Shown here in pieces: positions 44,303-52,429 of a stretch of 64,000 nt of DNA. This DNA comes from Selenomonadales bacterium (GTDB lineage: Bacteria; Bacillota; Negativicutes; Sporomusales; UBA7701), in contig JAHDOI010000047.1 of assembly GCA_018434945.1 (NCBI GenBank), forward strand, positions 62,001 to 126,000. Direction: 5' to 3'. The translations under genes and the position numbers were made by a program. How positions within the stretch are numbered: position 1 is the stretch's first letter; each line of letters starts with the position of its first letter. Below the pieces are notes generated by a model. The model was not told the origin of the DNA. It did not search any database and saw only the letters and a list, made by a program, of their open reading frames with translations.

Positions 44303-45292
44303 TTAAAAACCCACTTCGCCCACCACCGCGATACCGCTCCCGCACCGGGGGCATTTTTTATCGTCCGCCAGCCGGCTCTCCCGCCGCAGCCGGTCGATCA
44401 CTACCAAATCGCAGTCCGGGCAATGGGTGTTGACCCCCTCGGCGCCGACGTTGCCGACATACACATAGCGAAGGTGTCTGCGGGCCGCCTCGTAGGCCGT
44501 TTCGAGCGTCGCGACCGGCGTCGGCGGCGTGTCCAGCTTGTAATTAGGGAAGTAGCGCGAGAAATGGAGGGGAATGTCCCTGCTTATGCCCGCCAGCCAC
44601 GCCGCCAGGGCCTCCAGCTCGGCCGCGTCGTCGTTGAGCCCCGGCACCACCAGGCAGGTCACCTCCACGTGGGCGGCGTCCGCCGCCAGCTCCACCGTCC
44701 GCTTTACCTCGGCCAGGCGGCCGGCGCAGACCTCGCGGTAAAACCGCTCATTAAACGCCTTCACGTCGATGTTCAGGGCGTCGATATATGGCAACAGCCC
44801 GGCGAGCGGCGCGGGGTTTATGAACCCGTTTGTCACAAGCACATTCTTGAGGCCCTGGCTACGCGCCAGTTGCGCCGTATCGAGCACGAACTCGTACCAC
44901 ACGCTCGGCTCCGAATACGTGTAGGCGATGCCGATATTCCGCCGCCCCGCTCCCACCGCCGTCGCTACCGCCTTCTCCGGCGTCATCGCCACCGTATCCG
45001 GCTCCTCCTGGGCGATCTGCCAGTTCTGGCAGAAGCGGCAGGCAAAATTACAGCCCCACGTACCGATCGAAAAAATGTAGCTCCCCGGATAGAAATGATA
45101 GAGCGGCTTCTTCTCGACCGGGTCGAGGGCATAGGAAGAACACGCCGCGTAATTGGCGGCAAAAAGCTGCCCGCCCACATTGCGCCGCGCCCGGCAGAAG
45201 CCCGTCAGCCCCTCGCCGATCACGCACTCCTTCGGACAGAGGCGGCAGATTACGCCGCGCTCGTGCGGCTCATAATAAAGCGCCTCGCGCAC
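44303..45292 (-). CDS. amrS: AmmeMemoRadiSam system radical SAM enzyme
   Basis: 329 residues. N-terminal cysteines (CRLCPKECVIGEG), the radical SAM motif GCNFACRFCQNW (CxxxCxxC), AYTYSEPSVWYEFVLDTA, DALNIDVKAFNERFY and a C-terminal zinc-ribbon-like part (VNTHCPDC, CPRCGSGI). It is the third gene of a conserved trio with AMMECR1 and MEMO domain proteins whose joint reaction is unknown. It begins 6 bp after the AMMECR1 gene. The C-terminal layout is shared with the radical SAM protein at 18180. Confidence 0.95.
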   Translation of the reverse strand: MREALYYEPHERGVICRLCPKECVIGEGLTGFCRARRNVGGQLFAANYAACSSYALDPVEKKPLYHFYPGSYIFSIGTWGCNFACRFCQNWQIAQEEPDTVAMTPEKAVATAVGAGRRNIGIAYTYSEPSVWYEFVLDTAQLARSQGLKNVLVTNGFINPAPLAGLLPYIDALNIDVKAFNERFYREVCAGRLAEVKRTVELAADAAHVEVTCLVVPGLNDDAAELEALAAWLAGISRDIPLHFSRYFPNYKLDTPPTPVATLETAYEAARRHLRYVYVGNVGAEGVNTHCPDCDLVVIDRLRRESRLADDKKCPRCGSGIAVVGEVGF

Positions 45293-45298
45293 GGCCGT

Positions 45299-45820
45299 TC
45301 ACTCCTTGCCGTACCTTGTAACCGAAAAGCGGTAAAGCTCGATCTCCTCGCCGGCCGCTATCCCCGCCTTCTGCATCGCGATGCCCACCTGCTCCTCCAC
45401 CGTATCGACTCCTTCAAGGTCGGGGAGCAGCAGTCCGGATCGCCGCCCGTGGCGGACGATCACACCGTATTTCTTCGCGTCGAGAGCGGCGAGGCCGTCC
45501 ACCCTCTCCGGTGCGGATAGGATATCCACCGAAATGTCCAACTCAGGCAGCTCGTCAGCCTCCACCGGCCAAAAGCGGGGATCCTGGGTCCCGGCGCTCA
45601 CGGCGTTGTGGATTATCTCAGCGGCGATATCCGGCTGTGTCGGTCCGAAAGTGCCGATACAGCCGCGCAGCTCGCCCCGCTTCTTGAAAGAAACGAACAC
45701 CCCCGCACGGGCTTTAAGCTCCTCCGGCAGCCCCGCCGGCGCCGGGAGATACTCGCGCGTCGCGAGGTAATGCGTCAGGCTCTGCCGCGCCAGCGCCACC
45801 GGCGCACTCTCACTGGCCAT
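45299..45820 (-). CDS. amrA: AmmeMemoRadiSam system protein A (AMMECR1 domain)
   Basis: 173 residues, one AMMECR1 domain: GVFVSFKKRGELRGCIGTFG with the family motif LRGCIG, then DPRFWPVEADELPELDISVD and GLLLPDLEGVDTVEEQVGIA. The family function is unknown; it always keeps company with MEMO and AmrS genes when clustered. It overlaps the MEMO gene by 11 bp and precedes amrS by 6 bp, so the three are coupled. Confidence 0.95.
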   Translation of the reverse strand: MASESAPVALARQSLTHYLATREYLPAPAGLPEELKARAGVFVSFKKRGELRGCIGTFGPTQPDIAAEIIHNAVSAGTQDPRFWPVEADELPELDISVDILSAPERVDGLAALDAKKYGVIVRHGRRSGLLLPDLEGVDTVEEQVGIAMQKAGIAAGEEIELYRFSVTRYGKE

Positions 45821-46655
45821 CGCTCTTACCCTCCTCCACCGCGAACAACGCCACCGCGTAGCCCACCCCGAACGGGCCTTCGTACGACAGCACCCTGCCG
45901 CGCGCCTCCAGGCCGCCCAGCACCCCGAGCAGGAAATATATCGGGCGTAGACCGCACTCTCCGGCCTCCTCGATCAGTCCCTCATCCATACTCAGCAAAG
46001 CCTTCACATCCAGATCGCCGACCGCCGCGACCACCCTGCGGTCGAACTCCGCCCCCTTGGGGCTGAAGCCGGCCGGCGCATCGGGGGTCAGACGGTGGGA
46101 CAGGTCGCCGGAAGCGATCACCGCCACCCGCTTGTCCATCATGCCGACAGCCGCCTGCACAGCCTTGCCGAACGTATACATCTCCTCGTACGGGAGCATG
46201 CCCATGGCGATATGGACCAACTGCCCCCGGAAGCCGGCCTTGTGAAGATAATATAGCGGTATCAGCGCGCCATGGTCGAGCTGCAGCGACAGGCGGTAAG
46301 TCTTGGCCAAGTCGTCGGTCAGCTCGACCACGTTTATCCCCAGTCGCTCCGCCTTGCGGAGAATATGGCGCACCAACAGCCCGTCCGTTTCGAACCCGAG
46401 CGTCACCTCGGGCACCCCGAAATTCGCCAGGCTCCCCTTGAGACGGGGATGGACGCTGACGCTGACAGCGTCCCCGAATACCGCGCCATGGGGTGTTATC
46501 AGGATGACGGTCTGCGGGTTCTTCGCGGCCAGCGACTCGGCCGCCTCCCGGGCCGCCTCCACCGTTGCCCTGATCTTCGCCAGCTCGGTCCCGCCCACTT
46601 CCGGCACCATGATCGGCGGGTGGGGCATGAGGGCGCAACCGACCAGATTCTTCAC
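45810..46655 (-). CDS. amrB: AmmeMemoRadiSam system protein B (MEMO1 family)
   Basis: 281 residues of the MEMO family, related in fold to class III extradiol ring-cleaving dioxygenases. ALMPHPPIMVPEVGG at the N-terminus holds the metal-ligand His; LITPHGAVFGDAV and VIASGDLSHRLTPDAPAGFS follow with further His residues, so the metal site seems intact. Starts with GTG at 46653-46655 behind AAAGGAGTGGTAAC. First of the three-gene unit, 21 bp downstream of cwlD. Confidence 0.94.
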   Translation of the reverse strand: MKNLVGCALMPHPPIMVPEVGGTELAKIRATVEAAREAAESLAAKNPQTVILITPHGAVFGDAVSVSVHPRLKGSLANFGVPEVTLGFETDGLLVRHILRKAERLGINVVELTDDLAKTYRLSLQLDHGALIPLYYLHKAGFRGQLVHIAMGMLPYEEMYTFGKAVQAAVGMMDKRVAVIASGDLSHRLTPDAPAGFSPKGAEFDRRVVAAVGDLDVKALLSMDEGLIEEAGECGLRPIYFLLGVLGGLEARGRVLSYEGPFGVGYAVALFAVEEGKSDGQ

Positions 46656-46676
46656 GTTACCACTCCTTTCGCTGTC

Positions 46677-47396
46677 TTATCTTGCCACATTATGGCTGAA
46701 ATGATACGCCAGCGCCCTGGCTATCTGTCTCACCAATTTCTCCTGATAAGCGGGATCGGCCAGCAGGGCCGCCTCGCGGGGATTGCTCAGGAAACCCGTC
46801 TCCACCAGCACCCCGGGGATAGTGGTATCCTTCAACACCAAAATATCCGAATCCTCCTTGGCTTGGCGTTTATTCCCAGGAGGAAAATCTCCCAGCGCGC
46901 GCTGCATCGTTTCGGCCAACAGCTTGTTCTCCTCCCTGCCCGGGCAGTAATAGACCTCGGCCCCCGACCACCGCCCGCCGCGAATGGCATTTGTATGGAT
47001 GCTTACAAAAACCTCCGCTCCCGAGGCGTTGATGATTTCCACCCGTCTGGTCAGGTCATTGCGTTTGCCGCCCTTGCCGCGGGTATAGTAATCGATATCC
47101 GTCTCGCGGGTCAACACCACCGTCGCCCCGCTCTGGCGAAGCGTCTCGGCCAGCTTCAGGGAAATAGCCAAAACAAGCTCCTTTTCCACCAGGCCGTGAT
47201 ACTTTGCGCCGCTGTCCACCCCACCATGGCCGGGGTCGACCGTCACAACCCGTCCCGCCAGCGCCCCCAAGTCAGCGTTAGCTACATCCTCCGGCCGGGG
47301 AAAAGTCGCTGTCAGAAGATTCACCGCCACCGCCGCCGCCACCCCGATAACCGCCGCCACCCCCAGACTGCGCCGCCTGAGACTCACCAGCCACAT
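46677..47396 (-). CDS. cwlD: N-acetylmuramoyl-L-alanine amidase CwlD
   Basis: Zinc amidase that removes peptides from muramic acid so that muramic lactam, the mark of spore cortex, can form; 239 residues. One N-terminal membrane anchor (SLGVAAVIGVAAAVAVNLL) and an Amidase_3 domain with the zinc residues in TVDPGHGGVDSGA, VEKELVL and FVSIHTNAI, and the catalytic Glu in VLVETGFLSN. Length and the DPGHGG...VEK layout match CwlD. Its presence suggests an endospore former. The AmmeMemoRadiSam genes follow after 21 bp. Confidence 0.92.
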   Translation of the reverse strand: MWLVSLRRRSLGVAAVIGVAAAVAVNLLTATFPRPEDVANADLGALAGRVVTVDPGHGGVDSGAKYHGLVEKELVLAISLKLAETLRQSGATVVLTRETDIDYYTRGKGGKRNDLTRRVEIINASGAEVFVSIHTNAIRGGRWSGAEVYYCPGREENKLLAETMQRALGDFPPGNKRQAKEDSDILVLKDTTIPGVLVETGFLSNPREAALLADPAYQEKLVRQIARALAYHFSHNVAR

Positions 47397-47508
47397 CCTT
47401 ATCCCCGCCCTTCCCTACGAAAATATGCCGGCCCCCGGGCTGTTATGTCGCGGGGGTAAGGTGGGAAGTATAGCCAAATGAGGACAAGTCCGCTACAATA
47501 TAACTATG

Positions 47509-47698
47509 GCGGCCGTTGATAACCCCCCATCTGCGTCGTTGTTCCTGCGGGCGCTTGCTAGCGTACGTACCGAGTACGCGGCCGAGCGCCACGCCATCCA
47601 TGGCGCACTCGGCACTAGGCCCATCCGGGGCCGTCGTCGCTGCGCGTCCTCGGAGCCGCCTAGCATCTGGGGGCTTCTGAACGGCCGCAGTCCTAAAA
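47509..47698 (+). repeat. Hairpin repeat family, copy D (with module Y)
   Basis: 190 bp, plus orientation, in the 353-bp gap between the divergent cwlD and transglycosylase genes; nothing else is visible in that gap. Ends pair: GCGGCCGTT at the left against AACGGCCGC at the right. Apical GCGTAC/GTACGC. It carries module Y (about 47580-47640), with a stem GCCGAG/CTCGGC around CCATCCATGG. Confidence 0.85.
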
Positions 47699-47749
47699 AC
47701 CGCCTTAACCATCCTTTATCTTATATCACCCCTTCATTTGGGAGGATTT

Positions 47750-48508
47750 ATGCGCAGCGGCAAACTCTGGCTCTTCCTCATAATCGTCTTCATCGCCGCC
47801 TTCGCCTGGGCGGGGGGCGGCGGCCTCGTGCCCAAAATCGCCGCGCCCAAGATGCCGGCCGTCAAGGCCGATGCCGACAGCGCCTGGACGCGCGTCTACC
47901 GCGTAATTGCCCTCAAAAGCGCCGTAGCGGCCACCATCGACCGCAAAAACTACATCCCCCTAAAAGACATCCCTCTCACCATGCAGCAGGCCATCATCGC
48001 CGTCGAAGACCACCGCTTCTACCGCCACATCGGCCTCGACATCGAGGGCATCCTGCGGGCCGCCCTCGTCAACCTCCAGCACGGCGCCATCGAGGAAGGG
48101 GCCAGCACAATCACCCAGCAGCTGGTCAAGAACCTCTTCCTGACCACCGAGCAGACCTGGGGCCGTAAACTCGAAGAGGTCGTCCTGGCCCTGGACATGG
48201 AACTGCGCTACTCAAAGGAAGAAATCCTCGAAATCTATCTCAACAGCATCTACTACGGCTCGGGCGCCAAAGGCATCGGCCAGGCGAGCAAAATCTACTT
48301 CGCCAAAAAACCGGCCGAACTCACCCTCGCCGAAAGCGCCCTCCTCGCCGGGCTGCCCAACGCCCCGTCCCTCTACTCCCCCTACGTCGACCTGGAGGCC
48401 GCCAAACAGCGCCAGGCGGTCGTCCTCAGCGCCATGGCCCGCCACAACTACATCGGCCCCACGACAGCCCAGGATGCCAGGCAGACGCCGCTCAGGCTCG
48501 CGAAATAA
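47750..48508 (+). CDS. Monofunctional peptidoglycan glycosyltransferase (GT51)
   Basis: Polymerises lipid II into glycan strands; 252 residues, no transpeptidase domain. An N-terminal membrane helix (LWLFLIIVFIAAFAWAGGGG) precedes the GT51 domain with the catalytic Glu motif AVEDHRFYRHIGLD, GASTITQQLVKNLFL and YSKEEILEIYLNSIYYG. The ATG at 47750 has GGGAGGATTT; a TTG at 47738 is unlikely. Transcribed alone from the cwlD divergent region and ended by the hairpin right after its stop. It resembles MtgA of proteobacteria and the N-terminal half of class A PBPs. Confidence 0.92.
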   Translation: MRSGKLWLFLIIVFIAAFAWAGGGGLVPKIAAPKMPAVKADADSAWTRVYRVIALKSAVAATIDRKNYIPLKDIPLTMQQAIIAVEDHRFYRHIGLDIEGILRAALVNLQHGAIEEGASTITQQLVKNLFLTTEQTWGRKLEEVVLALDMELRYSKEEILEIYLNSIYYGSGAKGIGQASKIYFAKKPAELTLAESALLAGLPNAPSLYSPYVDLEAAKQRQAVVLSAMARHNYIGPTTAQDARQTPLRLAK

Positions 48509-48536
48509 AAACGACCCGGCTCAGCCGGATCGTTTC
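48507..48536 (+). terminator. Terminator of the GT51 gene
   Basis: AACGACCCGGC and GCCGGATCGTT form an 11-bp stem with one mismatch and loop TCA, followed by TTTC. It overlaps the GT51 stop region and touches repeat copy E. Confidence 0.75.
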
Positions 48537-48656
48537 GGTTGTCGAGAAAGTCCCATCTGCGGCGTTGCTCCTCAGAGCGCTTGCTAGCGTACGCCCCAGT
48601 ACGCGTCGCCGCGCGCTCTTCCGGTGCGCCTTGCATCTGGGGCTTTCTCGGCAACC
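48537..48656 (+). repeat. Hairpin repeat family, copy E (basic type)
   Basis: 120 bp, plus orientation, between convergent genes and between two near-identical terminators. Ends pair: GGTTGTCGAGAAAG at the left against CTTTCTCGGCAACC at the right. Inner stem AGAGCGC/GCGCTCT, apical GCGTAC/GTACGC. This is the cleanest short copy. Confidence 0.88.
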
Positions 48657-48668
48657 TTGAATCCGCTA

Positions 48669-48698
48669 ATAAAAACGACCCGGCACGCCGGGTCGTTT
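48669..48698 (-). terminator. Terminator of the exported unknown gene
   Basis: AAACGACCCGGC and GCCGGGTCGTTT form a 12-bp perfect stem with a 2-nt centre; on the minus strand it is followed by TTTATT. Close in sequence to the terminator at 48507-48536 on the other side of repeat copy E. Confidence 0.8.
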
Positions 48699-48711
48699 CT
48701 CATTCTGCTTT

Positions 48712-49368
48712 TTATTTGAAGACCGTCTCCTGGAAATTCCAGTTCTTGCTATCGTTCGGATCGATTGTATTGCGCTTGAGCGTACGTTCGACGACGATCT
48801 CGGAAATATACGTATCACCGTTGATCAACTTAGGATCCCTGATAAACGTGCCCTCGCCCTTGATGTTGAAGGAAATCAGCGTGTACATACCGGGCACGGA
48901 CTTCGGCTCCTTGGCGACCATTACGCCCAGCGTCACCGGCGATTTCTCGTCCAGGAAGTTTTTGGTGAGCTTCTCTCTGGTGGTGAAAACCTTGGCCTCC
49001 GCCGAGGTCACCAGTTCGTAAACATCGGGGAAATAGGTCTTCAGCTCCTTCACCTGGATGGCCCAGTCGGGAGTGAAGCGCTGGGCCCGCACGTACGGGT
49101 CCTTATCGCCTTTCTTTTCCGCATACATAACATCCAGCTGAACTTTTACATCCTTGGCCATGTAATAGTATATATAAGTATCAGCCACTTCCTTGTTGCC
49201 AGCTTCCCATTCGGCCCTGGTCCAGATCCGGCCCTTATCGTCGAGCACCATCCTGTACTCCCCGTGCTTCTTGGTAATATCCGAGCGTTTGTCGTCGAGT
49301 CCGGCAAAAGCAGTCTGGGCGACAAGCAGACAGGATATCAGTAGAAACAGCGCAAACGTCTTTTTCAT
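48712..49368 (-). CDS. Exported protein of unknown function
   Basis: 218 residues from the ATG at 49366-49368, with GGGGGTTTTACC upstream. The open frame continues further upstream only because it reads through repeat copy F. A clear signal peptide (MKKTFALFLLISCLLVAQTA, cut near AFA) precedes a soluble domain rich in charged and aromatic residues: KKHGEYRMVLDDKGRIWTRA, VADTYIYYYMAKDVKVQLDV, VPGMYTLISFNIKGEGTF. No cysteines and no membrane segment in the mature part. I do not recognise the family. In a diderm it would be periplasmic. It is monocistronic, between repeat copy F and a terminator. Confidence 0.75.
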   Translation of the reverse strand: MKKTFALFLLISCLLVAQTAFAGLDDKRSDITKKHGEYRMVLDDKGRIWTRAEWEAGNKEVADTYIYYYMAKDVKVQLDVMYAEKKGDKDPYVRAQRFTPDWAIQVKELKTYFPDVYELVTSAEAKVFTTREKLTKNFLDEKSPVTLGVMVAKEPKSVPGMYTLISFNIKGEGTFIRDPKLINGDTYISEIVVERTLKRNTIDPNDSKNWNFQETVFK

Positions 49369-49452
49369 GGTAAAACCCCCAGTATGTAATATCTTCAAAG
49401 GATAATTATACCTTCCCGCCTTTTTCTCCTGCCGGCACGACAAATATTGCAT

Positions 49453-49594
49453 CAGGCCGCCAAGAAAGTCCCTGATACAAGCCGGCTCCGAAGACGCGCT
49501 GCGACGACGGCCCCGGATGGGCCTAGTGCCGAGTGCGCCATGGATGGCGTGGCGCTCGGCCGCGTACACGGGACGTTAGCAAGCGCCCGCAGAA
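49453..49594 (-). repeat. Hairpin repeat family, copy F (with module Y, 5' end lost)
   Basis: 142 bp, minus orientation, between rpsI and the exported unknown gene, in a 267-bp gap. In family orientation it begins within CTGCGGGCGCTTGC, lacking the left end, and continues through a decayed apical stem, module Y and the right end (ACTTTCTTGGCGGCCTG). It is the only copy that has lost its outer stem. Confidence 0.8.
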
Positions 49595-49603
49595 ACACAC
49601 AAA

Positions 49604-49630
49604 AAAGCGCCCGGACATGCCGGGCGCTTT
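49604..49630 (-). terminator. Terminator of rplM-rpsI
   Basis: AAAGCGCCCGG and CCGGGCGCTTT form an 11-bp stem around ACATG; on the minus strand TTTTTTGTGTG follows. It lies 6 bp after the rpsI stop. Confidence 0.9.
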
Positions 49631-49635
49631 CGCCA

Positions 49636-50028
49636 TTAACGTTTGGAGAACTGGGAAGCTTTGCGGGCCTTCTTGAGGCCGTACTTGCGGCGTTCCTTCT
49701 CGCGCGGGTCGCGGGTGAGAAGGCCGGCTTTCTTCAGGGCCGGGCGATATTCGCCGTCCACCCTGAGAAGCGCGCGGGCGATGCCGTGACGGACAGCGCC
49801 GGCCTGGCCGGTGGGGCCGCCGCCCTCGACTTTGGCGATGACGTCGTACTTGCCGAGAACGTCGGCGACGTTCAGCGGCTGTTTGACGATCAGTTCGAGG
49901 GTCTTAAGACCGAAATATTGCTCCAGCGGGCGGCCGTTGACCACGATGTTGCCCTCGCCCGCCACCAGGCGGACCCTGGCTACCGAAGTCTTCCTGCGGC
50001 CGGTGCCGTAATAGTTGACTATTGCCAT
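49636..50028 (-). CDS. rpsI: 30S ribosomal protein S9
   Basis: Small-subunit protein whose C-terminal tail reaches the P-site tRNA; 130 residues. [20 protein letters not shown] at the N-terminus, [20 protein letters not shown] in the middle and the conserved basic end [12 protein letters not shown]. It follows rplM by 23 bp, the standard L13-S9 pair, and is closed by a strong terminator. Confidence 0.98.
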   Translation of the reverse strand: MAIVNYYGTGRRKTSVARVRLVAGEGNIVVNGRPLEQYFGLKTLELIVKQPLNVADVLGKYDVIAKVEGGGPTGQAGAVRHGIARALLRVDGEYRPALKKAGLLTRDPREKERRKYGLKKARKASQFSKR

Positions 50029-50051
50029 TCCAATCTTCCTCCTTCCGGCGA

Positions 50052-50489
50052 CTATCTCACGTTAAGTTCGAGGGCTTCAGGCTTCTGCGCCTCATGCGGG
50101 TGGCTCGGCCCGCGGTATACCTTGAGCTTGCGGTACATCTGACGGCCCAGCCGGTTCTTCGGCAGCATGCCTTTGATAGCCATCTCGACAACCCTCTCCG
50201 GCCGCTCGGCCAGCATCTTGCCGGCGGTGGTGAAGGTCGTGCCGCCCGGATAACCGGAGTGGCGGAAATAAGTCTTCTGCACCAGCTTATTGCCGGTGAG
50301 GTGGATTTTGGCGGCATTGACGACGATAACATGGTCGCCGGTATCCATATGGGGGGTATAGGTAGGCTTGTGTTTGCCACGCAGAAGCTTGGCTACTTCG
50401 GCCGCCAGACGGCCGAGCGTCTTGCCTTCAGCGTCTATGACATACCACTTGCGTTCTATAGTGGCAGGGCTAGCCATAAATGACTTCAT
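50052..50489 (-). CDS. rplM: 50S ribosomal protein L13
   Basis: Early-assembly large-subunit protein, 145 residues. [60 protein letters not shown] and [16 protein letters not shown] are typical. Start at 50489 behind GAAGGAGGGAAAGT. It has its own strong promoter (50588-50616), and the 90-nt leader between them may hold an autoregulatory L13 site, which I could not confirm. Confidence 0.98.
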   Translation of the reverse strand: MKSFMASPATIERKWYVIDAEGKTLGRLAAEVAKLLRGKHKPTYTPHMDTGDHVIVVNAAKIHLTGNKLVQKTYFRHSGYPGGTTFTTAGKMLAERPERVVEMAIKGMLPKNRLGRQMYRKLKVYRGPSHPHEAQKPEALELNVR

Positions 50490-50587
50490 ACTTTCCCTCC
50501 TTCAAGCAGCGATAAAACAACATCCGTATCCTTGTTCAGCCACAATATTCCGGGGCAGGAAATCACGGCAGATAAGGCCACGAAAAT

Positions 50588-50616
50588 ATTGTATATAAAA
50601 GGGTTGTCAATGTCAA
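50588..50616 (-). promoter_or_regulatory. rplM-rpsI promoter
   Basis: On the minus strand a perfect TTGACA (50611-50616), a 17-bp spacer and TACAAT (50588-50593). A second overlapping TTGACA lies in the spacer but is at the wrong distance. It lies downstream of repeat copy G, so rplM-rpsI need not depend on read-through from truA. Confidence 0.85.
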
Positions 50617-50651
50617 GGCTTTATCCTTGGCATTCGGCAATTTTTTAGGGC

Positions 50652-50883
50652 GACCGGTTAAAAAGTCCATCTGCGGCGCCCCCGCAAGGGGGAGGCCGCC
50701 GTTCTAAGGTGCTGAAGCACCAAGAACGGCGCACTTGCTCCTCAGAGCGCTTGCTTGCGTACATCCGAGTACGCGGCCGAGCGCTACGCCGTCCATGGCG
50801 CGCTCGGCACTAGGCCCATCCGGGGCCGTCGTCGCGGCGCGCTCTTCCGGTGCGCCTTGCATCTGGAGCTTTTTTCCTCGGTC
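50652..50883 (+). repeat. Hairpin repeat family, copy G (modules X and Y)
   Basis: 232 bp, plus orientation, filling most of the 414-bp gap between truA and rplM. Ends pair: GACCGG at the left against CGGTC at the right, then AAAAAG against CTTTTTT. Module X has the stem GTTCT-AGGTGCT/AGCACC-AGAAC; module Y has GCCGAGCGC/GCGCTCGGC. Inner stem AGAGCGC/GCGCTCT, apical GCGTAC/GTACGC with a loop of 6. Confidence 0.87.
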
Positions 50884-50903
50884 CTGCTCTAATCAAAGAA
50901 CCC

Positions 50904-51641
50904 CTAGTACAGCACCTCTTTTAAGTATAACCCTTGGGGCGGGGCCGTTATACCGGCTTTATTCCTGTCGCGCGACGCCAATATCGCCGCGAAATCGTCC
51001 TCGCTTATCCGGCCCCGGCCGACATCGACAAGCGTCCCGACAAGGTTTCGTACCATATGATACAGAAACCCTGTCCCCCAGAAGGAGAACTCGGTCAGCG
51101 GCCCGTCCCGCCGGCAGGAAGCGGCCAGGATGGTGCGCACCGGACTCACAGGCGCCCCGCCCGCCGCCCGGAAAGCCGAGAAGTCGTGCTCGCCCACCGT
51201 CCGCTGGGCGGCGGCGTGCATCGCGTCGGCATCCGGCTCCTCGGCGAGATGCCAGGCGTAATTACGCAGGAAAGGATCGGGCACCGCTCCCATATGCAGG
51301 CGATAAACATAGATTTTACTCACGGCGGAGTAGCGCGCGTGGAAGGAAAGCGGCACCTCCTCGGCGGCCGTGACGACGATGTCGTCGGGCAGCACGCTCC
51401 GCGCCGCCTGCGCCACCTTCCCGGTCGGGATGGAGCCGGTCGTCCTCAGGCTCACCACCTGGGCCAAGGCGTGTACGCCCGCGTCCGTGCGGCCGGCGCC
51501 GGCAACCTTAACCGGGTGGCCGAAAATCTTCGCCAGCCGCTCCTCCAGCACCTGCTGGACGCTGAGCGCGTTGGCCTGACGCTGAAAACCGTGAAAAGCC
51601 GTTCCGTCGTAGGCGACCGTCAGCTTAAGGGTACGTTCCAT
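50904..51641 (-). CDS. truA: tRNA pseudouridine synthase A
   Basis: Makes pseudouridine at positions 38-40 of the tRNA anticodon arm; 245 residues. LTVAYDGTAFHGFQRQ, the catalytic Asp motif VAGAGRTDAGVHALAQ, VYRLHMGAVPDPF and FLYHMVRNLVGTLVDVG are intact. It overlaps ecfT by 22 bp, the usual order ecfA1-ecfA2-ecfT-truA. Confidence 0.97.
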   Translation of the reverse strand: MERTLKLTVAYDGTAFHGFQRQANALSVQQVLEERLAKIFGHPVKVAGAGRTDAGVHALAQVVSLRTTGSIPTGKVAQAARSVLPDDIVVTAAEEVPLSFHARYSAVSKIYVYRLHMGAVPDPFLRNYAWHLAEEPDADAMHAAAQRTVGEHDFSAFRAAGGAPVSPVRTILAASCRRDGPLTEFSFWGTGFLYHMVRNLVGTLVDVGRGRISEDDFAAILASRDRNKAGITAPPQGLYLKEVLY

Positions 51642-52429
51642 CGCAGCGCCCCCAGCAGCGCCACCAGGGCGATCACGGCGGCGAATGCCACTCCGTCGCG
51701 TGCCGCGAGGCGCAATTCCTTCATGCGGGTACGGTTCTCGCCGCCCCGGTAACAGCGGGCTTCCATCGCCACCGCCAGCTCGTCGGCGCGGCGGAACGCG
51801 CTGATAAAAAGCGGCACCAGGAGCGGCACCATATTCTTGGCCCGCTTCACGATATTGCCGCGCGCGAAATCGGCGCCGCGGGCCATCTGCGCCTTCATAA
51901 TGCGGTCGGTCTCCTCAAGCAGAGTCGGGATAAAGCGCAGGGCGATCGTCATCATCATCGCCAGCTCGTGGGCCGGCAAGCCCAGGCGCCGGAAAGGGTT
52001 CAGCAGCCGCTCTATGCCGTCTGTCAGCACGATCGGCGACGTCGTAAACGTAAGCAGCGAACTCATCACAATCAGAAACACCAGGCGGGCGGCCATCAGC
52101 GCCCCCTGCCGCGCTCCCTCCAGCGTCGCCGTCAGCGGCCCCAGCTTATAAATCACCGTGCCGGGATTTGAAAAAAGATGGATGAGAACCGTAATAAGGA
52201 TAATGAGCCACAGCGGCCGGATGGAACGCGCCACCATAAGGACCGGTACGCCGGACAGAAGTACGGTCAGAGCGGCGAACGCCGTCACCAGGCCATAAGC
52301 CGCGTAACCCTCGGCAAGAAAAATAGCGACAACGAACAAAACCGTGCCCACCAGCTTCGTGCGCGGATCGAGGCGGTGCAGGAAGGACGAACCGGGGAAA
52401 TATTGGCCGAGGGTGATATCGGTCAGCAT
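51620..52429 (-). CDS. ecfT: ECF transporter transmembrane subunit EcfT
   Basis: Shared membrane subunit of group II energy-coupling-factor vitamin transporters; 269 residues. YFPGSSFLHRLDPRTKLVGT at the start, five or so membrane helices, and the coupling motifs ARGADFARG and ISAFRRADELAVAMEARCY near the end, which contain the Ala-Arg-Gly and Ala-Arg-like signatures that contact the ATPases. Substrate-specific S subunits are encoded elsewhere. It overlaps ecfA2 by 7 bp. Confidence 0.95.
   Translation of the reverse strand: MLTDITLGQYFPGSSFLHRLDPRTKLVGTVLFVVAIFLAEGYAAYGLVTAFAALTVLLSGVPVLMVARSIRPLWLIILITVLIHLFSNPGTVIYKLGPLTATLEGARQGALMAARLVFLIVMSSLLTFTTSPIVLTDGIERLLNPFRRLGLPAHELAMMMTIALRFIPTLLEETDRIMKAQMARGADFARGNIVKRAKNMVPLLVPLFISAFRRADELAVAMEARCYRGGENRTRMKELRLAARDGVAFAAVIALVALLGALRWNVPLS

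Noticed and set aside
49369-49569. N-terminal extension of the exported unknown protein.
   Set aside because: The extension translates repeat copy F and would bury the clear signal peptide beginning at 49368.
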